DNA of 64,000 nucleotides from Winogradskyella algicola (GTDB lineage Bacteria > Bacteroidota > Bacteroidia > Flavobacteriales > Flavobacteriaceae). Of the stretch, positions 43,250-50,132 are shown piece after piece. Positions within the stretch are counted from its first letter, which is position 1. Each line of letters begins with the position of its first letter. The position numbers and the translations under genes are program-made. Below the pieces are notes generated by a model that made no database searches, had not been told where the DNA came from, and worked only from the letters and a program-made list of their open reading frames with translations. The DNA is taken from assembly GCF_005869935.1 (NCBI RefSeq), contig NZ_SZQF01000004.1, positions 213,791 through 277,790 on the forward strand. The letters run 5' to 3'.

Positions 43250-44521
43250 ATGAATATTCCTGAGTCTAATTTACCAAGAGTTGTTATTGTTGGTGGTGGT
43301 TTTGCTGGCATAAATTTAGCAAAAACCTTAGCGAATAAAAATCTCCAAGTAGTACTTATAGATAAACATAACTATCATACATTTCAACCACTTTTATATC
43401 AAGTGTCTAGTTCAGGATTGGAACCAGATTCTATAGCTTATCCTTTGAGGAAAATTATAAAAAAACACAAGACCTCATTTTTTCGATTGGCCGAGGTAAG
43501 TGAAATACAACCAGAACAAAAAAGTATTAAAACAAGTATTGGCGATTTAACTTACGATTACTTAGTGTTGGCAACGGGAACAAAAACCAATTTTTTTGGT
43601 AATGCAGATATTGAGAAGAATAGTATGCCAATGAAAACAGTGCCTCAGGCATTAAATATTAGAAGCTTAATTCTTCAAAATTTTGAAAAAGCTGTTATTG
43701 CAAATACTAAAGAAGAGCGTGAAGCTTATCTCAATTTTGTAATTGTAGGTGGCGGACCAACAGGTGTAGAATTAGCTGGTGCCATTGCAGAATTAAAGAA
43801 TAATGTTTTACCAAGAGACTACCAAGATCTTAATGCTAATGATATGCATATTCATTTGCTTGAAGGCTCAACAAGAGTATTACCTCCAATGAGTGAGCAC
43901 GCTTCTAAGAAAGCAGAAAAGTTCTTAAAATCTTTAGGTGTAAACGTGCATTGCAATACTCAAGTTACAGATTATGATGGGTTAGAGGTATCGACAAACA
44001 CAGATTTACAATTAAAATCTGAAACTTTGATATGGGCAGCTGGTGTAACTGGTGCGCCTGTAGATGGTTTAAATGCTTCTGCTTTGGTAGAACGTGCCAA
44101 CAGATACAAGGTTAACGAATTTAATCAAGTTGAAGGTTATGACAATATTTTTGCTATTGGTGATATAGCACAAATGACTTCTGAAGATTACCCTAAAGGT
44201 CATCCGCAAGTAGCGCAACCAGCTATACAGCAAGGCAATTTGTTAGGAAAAAATCTATTGAGATTAATCAATAAGAAGCCAATGAAAGCCTTTGTGTACA
44301 ATGATAAAGGGTCCATGGCCACAATTGGTAGAAATAAAGCTGTTGTAGATTTAAAGGCCTTTAAATTTGGTGGCTTTTTTGCATGGTTTATTTGGATGTT
44401 TGTTCATCTTATGTCTTTAGTAGGTTTTAGAAATAGAGTAATTGTATTCTTCAACTGGACGTATAACTACATTAATTTTGATAAGGCAGCAAGACTCATC
44501 ATTAGACCTTTTAAGAGGTAA
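43250..44521 (+). CDS. ndh: NAD(P)/FAD-dependent oxidoreductase, type II NADH dehydrogenase
   Basis: A single-subunit, non-proton-pumping NADH:quinone oxidoreductase of the inner membrane face. The 423 residues show the FAD motif VIVGGGFAGINLAKTLA (12-28), the quinone-site region QPLLYQVSSSGLEPDSIAYP near 47-66, and LATGTKTNFFG near 106-116. The NADH-binding motif FVIVGGGPTGVELAGAIAEL is near 163-182, and the second FAD loop IFAIGDIAQM is near 301-310. The C-terminal amphipathic membrane-anchoring segment (about 370-410) is typical of NDH-2. Divergent from the sigma factor operon. Confidence 0.93.
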   Translation: MNIPESNLPRVVIVGGGFAGINLAKTLANKNLQVVLIDKHNYHTFQPLLYQVSSSGLEPDSIAYPLRKIIKKHKTSFFRLAEVSEIQPEQKSIKTSIGDLTYDYLVLATGTKTNFFGNADIEKNSMPMKTVPQALNIRSLILQNFEKAVIANTKEEREAYLNFVIVGGGPTGVELAGAIAELKNNVLPRDYQDLNANDMHIHLLEGSTRVLPPMSEHASKKAEKFLKSLGVNVHCNTQVTDYDGLEVSTNTDLQLKSETLIWAAGVTGAPVDGLNASALVERANRYKVNEFNQVEGYDNIFAIGDIAQMTSEDYPKGHPQVAQPAIQQGNLLGKNLLRLINKKPMKAFVYNDKGSMATIGRNKAVVDLKAFKFGGFFAWFIWMFVHLMSLVGFRNRVIVFFNWTYNYINFDKAARLIIRPFKR

Positions 44522-44550
44522 TTTAGCGTTATTTAGCTGTAGATTAAAGT

Positions 44551-44635
44551 TGTCGTGCTGAATTTATTTCAGCATCTAAAACAGTCGGATTTATAATTAA
44601 ATTAGAATCTGAAACAAGTTCAGATTGACAAAGTT
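44551..44635. repeat. Dispersed inverted repeat (GTCGTGCTGAATTTATTTCAG family)
   Basis: Left end GTCGTGCTGAATTTATTTCA then GCATCTAAAACAG; right end AGAATCTGAAACAAGTTCAG then ATTGACA. The ends are imperfect inverted copies. The right end supplies the last codons and stop (44620-44622) of the yhhN-like gene. Confidence 0.7.
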
Positions 44636-45321
44636 TTAATTTTAGGTAGTTTTTTCAACTTTAAAATTCCTATCACAATAAAAAACTGAGCCAATGCATA
44701 AGTTAGCATAATACTTATGTTAGAAAAGGGTAGTGGCTCATAGAATTTGTTCAATGCTAAAATGCTATCAGAAATCATAAAGAAAATAGCACCAACAAAA
44801 ACCAGGTTATAACTCATATAGTTTACAATCCCCTTTCTCATAAATGCTGTGGTTGCCATGCTCAAAATTACAACCATATAGACAATTACAGGAATAAGCA
44901 TAGCTCCTAAACCATCTTTTAGTAAATAGAATAATCCTGAAGCATAGGCTAATAGCAGTATCACAAAGCCTATGATTGGCTTTTGTTTATTTCTGTGTTT
45001 TAAAAATACAAGGATATACATTACATGTGCTAATAAGAAAGCAACGAGCCCAATGGTAAAAAAGTGTGGTGACTGATCTATAAACATTAATAGAATATCA
45101 CCCAAAACCGAAAATCCCAATGCCAAAAGCGTAATCCGTTTTATAGATTTTGAAATGCTTCCAGACGTTTTGATAAATAGGAACATTAAGCTGACGACTA
45201 TAGCAGGTTTGGCTATATAATGTGCTATTTCTAAGGTTTCTGTACTTCCTGTTATAATTTCAAATATTACAATTACAAAGTATAGAATACTGAATTGTTT
45301 CTCAGTGTTGGTTAGTTTCAT
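44620..45321 (-). CDS. YhhN family (lysoplasmalogenase-like) membrane protein
   Basis: The 233-residue protein has eight hydrophobic helices and YhhN/TMEM86 signatures: AHYIAKPAIVVSLMFLF (30-46, with the conserved KP), FSVLGDILLMF (about 70-80, GD), and FFMISDSILALNKF (about 184-197, SD). The conserved Asp residues in the membrane match lysoplasmalogenases that hydrolyse vinyl-ether lipids, but activity in bacteria is not general. The last residues and stop lie in a dispersed repeat, so the C-terminus may be locally altered. Confidence 0.85.
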   Translation of the reverse strand: MKLTNTEKQFSILYFVIVIFEIITGSTETLEIAHYIAKPAIVVSLMFLFIKTSGSISKSIKRITLLALGFSVLGDILLMFIDQSPHFFTIGLVAFLLAHVMYILVFLKHRNKQKPIIGFVILLLAYASGLFYLLKDGLGAMLIPVIVYMVVILSMATTAFMRKGIVNYMSYNLVFVGAIFFMISDSILALNKFYEPLPFSNISIMLTYALAQFFIVIGILKLKKLPKIKTLSI

Positions 45322-45344
45322 GATTTGAAATTAATTAAAAATAT

Positions 45345-45415
45345 TCAATTCGTCCTTTAAATATTACAACTCGGTAACATAGAATTTAGTAATAGATCAT
45401 AATGATTGAAGTTTG
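45345..45415 (+). promoter_or_regulatory. Conserved bipartite activator site plus promoter (LytTR-like), site 3
   Basis: Plus strand: TCAATTCGT, 12 nt, ACAACTCGG then TAACAT, then exactly 27 nt, then GAAGTTTG (45408-45415), 60 bp before the receptor start codon. Half-sites are diverged (two mismatches each to sites 1 and 2), but both spacings and the GAnnTTTG box agree exactly. Confidence 0.5.
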
Positions 45416-45474
45416 TTACATCAAAACAAGATAAATCAAATCAGTCATACTGAACTAAATTAAGCAAAAGAAAA

Positions 45475-47649
45475 ATGAACAAGTTAATTACATTGATAGT
45501 TTTATGTCTCATTAACCTAAGCTATGCTCAAACCACAATCTCTGGAAAGGTATTGGATAACAAAAAACGACCTATTGAGGGGGCTAATATTTATCTCGAT
45601 GGAACTTATGATGGAGCAACATCTAATGCAGATGGACAATTTTCATTCATAACCGAAGAAACAGGAACCCAAGCTTTGGTGATTTCTTTTTTATCGTATG
45701 AAACAAAAACCATTGTGAATGATGTTTCAAATTTTAATAATTTATCTATTGTTTTAAGAGAAGATGTAGAATCGTTAGATACGGTAGTTTTGAGTGCAGG
45801 TACTTTTGAAGCTAATGACAATAGTAAAGTCTCGGTATTAAAACCACTAGATGTGGTAACTACAGCTAGTGCTCTTGGTGATTTTGTCGGTGCATTACAA
45901 ACGCTTCCTGGTACTTCTAACAATGCAGAAGATGGTCGTTTGTTTGTGCGAGGAGGTGATGCCAACGAAACCCAGATTTTTATCGATGGTATACGTGTGT
46001 TTACACCGTTTACACCTACTACCAACAATCTACCTGCTCGCGGACGCTACTCGCCATTTTTATTTGATGGCATAACCTTCTCAACGGGTGGCTATTCTGC
46101 TGAGTACGGCCAAGCTTTATCTAGTGTATTGTTATTAAATACAATAGACGAACCAGACCAAGAAAAAACAGATATTGGCATTATGAGTGTTGGAGCCACG
46201 CTAGGAAATACACAAAAATGGGAAAAGTCTTCTTTAAGCTTTAATGCATCATACATTAATCTTGCACCATATTTTGAAATCTTTGATAACAGAAACACAT
46301 TTCAAAAGCCATTCCAGGCAGCTCAAGGTGAAATGGTATTTAGAAGAAAATTAAAAAATGGTCTTTTTAAATTTTATTCCGCCTTTGATACAACCGATTT
46401 TGAATTGACACAACAAGATATCAATTTTGAAGACGGCTTAAACTTTAGCTTGAACAACAGAAATTTTTACCTTAATTCCTCCTACAAAGGTGTTCTAGGA
46501 AATAGTTGGTCCATACAAACTGGATTGAGTTTTACGCATGATGATTCTAAGAATGGTATCGAAACCATTGCTATCAATAGTATTGAGAATTCAGCACATT
46601 TAAAGCTAAAATTAAAGAAGCGTTTTAGCAGTCGTTTTAAAGTGAGTTTTGGTGCCGAACAGTTCATAACAGGATATAACGAAAATTTTAAAGACGATTC
46701 CTTTAATGTGTCTTATGGTTTTGAAAATAATATAACTGCAGGCTTTGCCGAGGCTGATGTAATTTTTTCTAAAAAATTAGCATTAAAAGCTGGTATACGA
46801 GCAGATTACAGCTCAGTTTTTAATGACACTGAAGTAGGTCCGAGAGCAGCTTTGGCTTACAAAAGTTCTAAGAATGGGCAGTTTTCTTTAGCCTATGGAA
46901 ATTTTTTTCAAAACCCTAACAACAACATTTTAAGATTTGAACAAGATTTAGAGGCTCAAAAAACAACACAGTATATTCTTAATTATCAATATGTAAATAA
47001 TGGTAAGATTTTTAGAGCTGAAGCTTATAGAAAGGATTATGACAATTTGGTAAAGTTTGATAGTAATTTCACTAATTTAAATAATGACTTAAACAATACT
47101 ATAAATACCAATTTCAACACAAGCGGTAATGGTTATGCACAAGGTGTTGATTTATTTTGGCGAGACAATACAAGCGTTAAAAATCTAGATTATTGGTTAA
47201 GTTATTCATACTTAGATACAGAACGTAACCATCAGAATTTTCCATTAGCAGCACAGCCAAATTTTGCATCAAACCATAATTTTTCAGTAGTTGGTAAGTA
47301 TTGGATAGACAGTTGGAAAAGTCAACTTGGTATAGACTATACTTTTGCCTCAGGTAGACCGTACAATAACCCAAATACAGATGAGTTTCTCGCAGAGCGA
47401 ACTAAGCCATTTAATAGTATAAGTTTAAATTGGGCCTATTTAATTGATCAACAAAAAATCTTGTATTTTTCGGTGAACAATGTTCTTGGCTTTAGAAATA
47501 TTAACGGTTATCAATACTCTAACACACCAGATGCCAATGGTCAATTCGATAGAATGGCTTTTAGACCAGCAACCGACCAGTTCTTTTTTATAGGCTTCTT
47601 TTGGACCATTAGTGAAGATGGTACGGACAATCAATTAGATAACCTTTAA
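45475..47649 (+). CDS. TonB-dependent receptor with carboxypeptidase-regulatory-like domain
   Basis: The 724-residue outer-membrane receptor has a signal peptide (LIVLCLINLSYAQ, to about 19). A CarboxypepD_reg-like domain (20-95) starts TTISGKVLDNKKRPIEGANI. A plug domain (about 115-215) contains FVGALQTLPGTSNNAEDGRL near 136-155 and FVRGGDANETQIFIDGIRV near 157-175. The rest is a 22-strand barrel ending in aromatic residues. Barrel strands are short compared with SusC proteins (~1000 aa), so it is a smaller siderophore/cofactor-type receptor, substrate unknown. A tonB gene follows 92 bp downstream. Its promoter carries LytTR-like site 3. Confidence 0.94.
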   Translation: MNKLITLIVLCLINLSYAQTTISGKVLDNKKRPIEGANIYLDGTYDGATSNADGQFSFITEETGTQALVISFLSYETKTIVNDVSNFNNLSIVLREDVESLDTVVLSAGTFEANDNSKVSVLKPLDVVTTASALGDFVGALQTLPGTSNNAEDGRLFVRGGDANETQIFIDGIRVFTPFTPTTNNLPARGRYSPFLFDGITFSTGGYSAEYGQALSSVLLLNTIDEPDQEKTDIGIMSVGATLGNTQKWEKSSLSFNASYINLAPYFEIFDNRNTFQKPFQAAQGEMVFRRKLKNGLFKFYSAFDTTDFELTQQDINFEDGLNFSLNNRNFYLNSSYKGVLGNSWSIQTGLSFTHDDSKNGIETIAINSIENSAHLKLKLKKRFSSRFKVSFGAEQFITGYNENFKDDSFNVSYGFENNITAGFAEADVIFSKKLALKAGIRADYSSVFNDTEVGPRAALAYKSSKNGQFSLAYGNFFQNPNNNILRFEQDLEAQKTTQYILNYQYVNNGKIFRAEAYRKDYDNLVKFDSNFTNLNNDLNNTINTNFNTSGNGYAQGVDLFWRDNTSVKNLDYWLSYSYLDTERNHQNFPLAAQPNFASNHNFSVVGKYWIDSWKSQLGIDYTFASGRPYNNPNTDEFLAERTKPFNSISLNWAYLIDQQKILYFSVNNVLGFRNINGYQYSNTPDANGQFDRMAFRPATDQFFFIGFFWTISEDGTDNQLDNL

Positions 47650-47741
47650 ATGTTAAAATATTTAACAATTTTTTAAACATGACTTTTGTCATGAGTTTTG
47701 CGCCGAATGATGGTTAACTTTAAAGTATAAAATTAAACGTC

Positions 47742-48470
47742 ATGGAATTAAAGAAGAACCCAAGAGCCAATGTAGGTCGAAACAGCAGTTTATATTTTGC
47801 TGTTGGCTTAAACGTAATGTTACTCCTTACATACTTAGGATTAGAACATAAGACTTACGAAACAGAGACGGTTAAGGCAGATATCTTAATGCTAACAGAA
47901 CAATTGGAAGAAGATATTCCTATTACAACTATTAATATTCCACCACCACCTCCACCACCAAAAACGATAGTTTCTGAAGCTATAACTGTAGTAGAAGACG
48001 TTGTAGAAATAGAGGAAACAGTTGTTGAAAGTAGTGAGATTGGGCAAGATGATATTATCGAAGAACGTGTTGTAAGTGTAGATGAAGTAGAAGTAGAAGA
48101 AGTTGAGGAAGATATAGAAGTGCCATTTGCAGTTATAGAAAAAGTACCTCAATTCCCAGGATGTACAGGTAACAACGATGAATTAAAGGCTTGTTTCCAA
48201 GAAAAAATGCAAGAACACCTACAAAAGCATTTTAGATATCCTGATGCAGCAGCTGAGCTTGATATTCAAGGTAAAGTATTTGTATTCTTCTTAATAGACA
48301 AGCATGGTAAAGTAGCTAAGATTCAAACACGTGGACCTGATAAATTGTTAGAAACTGAAGCAGAGCGTATTATAAGCTTATTGCCAAAAATGGAACCAGG
48401 TAAACAACGTAATAAGCCAGTAGGTGTTCCTTATAGCATACCTATTAACTTTAAATTACAGAACAACTAA
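47742..48470 (+). CDS. tonB: Energy transducer TonB
   Basis: The 242-residue protein spans the inner membrane once (about 16-33). The periplasmic linker is proline-rich (IPPPPPPPKT, 67-76) and then acidic (Glu/Asp/Val repeats, 85-135). The C-terminal TonB domain (about 150-240) has VPQFPGC near 137-143, FRYPDAAAELDIQGKVFVFF near 166-185 and PINFKLQ at the end. TonB couples proton motive force to outer-membrane receptors such as the one encoded just upstream. The FPGC/YP...A pattern is typical of Bacteroidota TonB. Confidence 0.94.
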   Translation: MELKKNPRANVGRNSSLYFAVGLNVMLLLTYLGLEHKTYETETVKADILMLTEQLEEDIPITTINIPPPPPPPKTIVSEAITVVEDVVEIEETVVESSEIGQDDIIEERVVSVDEVEVEEVEEDIEVPFAVIEKVPQFPGCTGNNDELKACFQEKMQEHLQKHFRYPDAAAELDIQGKVFVFFLIDKHGKVAKIQTRGPDKLLETEAERIISLLPKMEPGKQRNKPVGVPYSIPINFKLQNN

Positions 48471-48511
48471 TTATAACAAGTTGGTTTAGATAAATTTTTG
48501 ATTGATTGCAG

Positions 48512-48537
48512 AACCTCTTCGAAAGAAGGGGTTTTGT
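48512..48537 (+). terminator. Terminator after tonB
   Basis: Stem AACCTCTTC/GAAGGGGTT (one G-T wobble) with GAAA tetraloop and a short T run, 42 bp past the tonB stop and directly before the convergent GNAT gene. Confidence 0.7.
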
Positions 48538-48540
48538 TAT

Positions 48541-49071
48541 TTATAGATTTGGATTTTGCAAAGAATACCAATTACAAAGTTCATTGTCATAAGTAAAAGT
48601 ACCAGAAGGCTTTAAACCTATTTTCTTAAGAATAATATTAGAAACAGTATGCCTCACATAAGCAGCTGCACAAATTTCTTTGAGGTTTAGATCATTAAAA
48701 CCATAATGTAAAGACGCAATTGAAGCTTCAGTTGCGTAACCATGTCCCCAAAATGCTTCTTTAAGTCTGTAGCCTAAATCATAATAATCAAATTCTTTGC
48801 GTATTTCACGTTCAAATTTTAGTCCACACCAACCTATAAATTCACCAGTATCTTTTTTTATAATCGCTAAACGACCAATTCCATAATCTTTGTACTGCTG
48901 TAAAATGCTTTTAATATAGCCACGAGACTCTTCAATTGATGTTACTGGATTGTTTCCTAAAAACTCGTGTACTTTAGGGTTAGAGTCTAACTCAAAGAAG
49001 TCTTTATCGTCATATTCTTTGATAGGTCTTAGGTAGAGACGTTCTGATTCTATTTTGATGTTCATTTCCAC
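48541..49071 (-). CDS. GNAT family N-acetyltransferase
   Basis: A 176-residue RimJ/RimL-type acetyltransferase. ERLYLRPIKEYDDKDFFEL (10-28) is the N-terminal strand pair, and EFIGWCGLKFE (about 82-92) and GYRLKEAFWGHGYATEA (about 102-118) hold the acetyl-CoA-binding R/Q-x-x-G-x-G/A loop (here WGHGYATEA). VRHTVSNIILKKIGLKPSG near 145-163 follows. The substrate (protein N-terminus, antibiotic or other amine) is unknown. Its start overlaps the end of the upstream thioredoxin-like gene by 10 bp; M3 may be the true start. Confidence 0.9.
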   Translation of the reverse strand: MEMNIKIESERLYLRPIKEYDDKDFFELDSNPKVHEFLGNNPVTSIEESRGYIKSILQQYKDYGIGRLAIIKKDTGEFIGWCGLKFEREIRKEFDYYDLGYRLKEAFWGHGYATEASIASLHYGFNDLNLKEICAAAYVRHTVSNIILKKIGLKPSGTFTYDNELCNWYSLQNPNL

Positions 49072-49616
49072 TTAATATTACAGCCCATACTTGGTTTTTG
49101 GTTAGGGTTTATGGTATCTTTGCTTAAAAGCGCATCCATAGCAGCTCTTAAATCTTCACCAGTAACAGGAATATCATTTCCTGGTCTAGATCCATCCAAT
49201 AGCCCAGTATATACCAATTTTAAATCTTCATTAAAAAGAAAAAAATCTGGTGTGCATGCCGCATCATAAGTCTTTGCTACTTCTTGTGTTTCGTCATACA
49301 AATACGGAAAAGGATAGTGGTTTTCTTCGGCATGTGTTTTCATTTTATCAGGACCATCTTGTGGATAGTTTTCCACATCATTACTTGAGATAGCAATACA
49401 GTTAATACCTTTAGTCTTATAATCATTTGCCAATTTAACTAATTGTTCATTAACATGAATTACAAAAGGGCAGTGGTTGCAAATAAACATAACCAAAGTA
49501 CCGTTTTTACCTTTAAGTTCGGTTAGTGATTTTGTTTGATTGTCTTTAGTATCTACTAAATTAAAATCTGGCGCCTTAGTGCCTAAAGGCAGCATATTTG
49601 ATGGTGTTAAAGCCAT
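49062..49616 (-). CDS. Thioredoxin-like (AhpC/TSA-type) protein
   Basis: The 184-residue protein has a thioredoxin fold with GTKAPDFNLVDTKDN near 12-26. The CNHCPF active site, within TLVMFICNHCPFVIHVNEQL, lies near 41-60: a CxxC pair with Asn-His in the middle. SSNDVENYPQDGPDKM follows near 78-93, and TPDFFLFN with a cis-Pro is near 122-129. This is a widespread Bacteroidota family, annotated as thioredoxin or redoxin and distinct from TlpA. No signal peptide, so probably cytosolic. First gene of the pair with the GNAT gene. Confidence 0.9.
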   Translation of the reverse strand: MALTPSNMLPLGTKAPDFNLVDTKDNQTKSLTELKGKNGTLVMFICNHCPFVIHVNEQLVKLANDYKTKGINCIAISSNDVENYPQDGPDKMKTHAEENHYPFPYLYDETQEVAKTYDAACTPDFFLFNEDLKLVYTGLLDGSRPGNDIPVTGEDLRAAMDALLSKDTINPNQKPSMGCNIKWK

Positions 49617-49688
49617 TATATTTTTGTATTTTAGAAGTTTATTTAAAGTATTAAAAAAAATACTGAAATCAAAGATACGGCGTAGCCA

Positions 49689-49706
49689 AACAAGTTCAGC
49701 ATGACA
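49689..49706. repeat. End of a dispersed repeat supplying a start codon
   Basis: AACAAGTTCAGCATGACA is the right end of the GTCATGCTGAACTTGTT family. Its ATGACA supplies the start of the tRNA-binding gene at 49701. Confidence 0.6.
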
Positions 49707-50042
49707 ACAGATAATATAATAATATTTGAAGACTTTACAAAGGTAGATTTAAGGGTAGGAACTATTGTTGAAGTTAATGATTTTCCTAATGCTAAAAAAT
49801 CAGCCTATCAACTCACTATAAATTTTGGTGACTTAGGAGTTAAAAAATCTTCTGCTCAGATTACGACACAGTACAAAAAAGAAGATTTAAAAAATCGTCA
49901 AATTGTCGCTGTCGTTAATTTCCCTAAAAAACAAATAGCCAATTTTATGAGTGAATGCCTTGTTGTTGGTGCAGTGAAAGAAAATGATGTGTTCTTATTG
50001 CATCCTGAAAATAAAGTTAAAAACGGCTCGCAGGTATCGTGA
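49701..50042 (+). CDS. csaA: tRNA-binding domain protein (CsaA-like)
   Basis: A 113-residue OB-fold protein. FEDFTKVDLRVGTIVEV (9-25) and the closing QIANFMSECLVVGAV stretch (about 80-94), with NFPKKQ between, are the tRNA_bind/CsaA signature. Such small proteins bind tRNA and have chaperone-like roles. The first six residues derive from the end of an intergenic repeat that provides the ATG. Homologues usually begin just before the EDF motif, so the N-terminus is locally formed. Confidence 0.9.
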   Translation: MTTDNIIIFEDFTKVDLRVGTIVEVNDFPNAKKSAYQLTINFGDLGVKKSSAQITTQYKKEDLKNRQIVAVVNFPKKQIANFMSECLVVGAVKENDVFLLHPENKVKNGSQVS

Positions 50043-50132
50043 TGTTTGTTTTGTTGTTTAACCGTTTAACTGTTAAATTGTTAAGATGTTTATTTGTTTA
50101 GTAAATTGTTAGGTTTTTAGTTTCACTACTCA

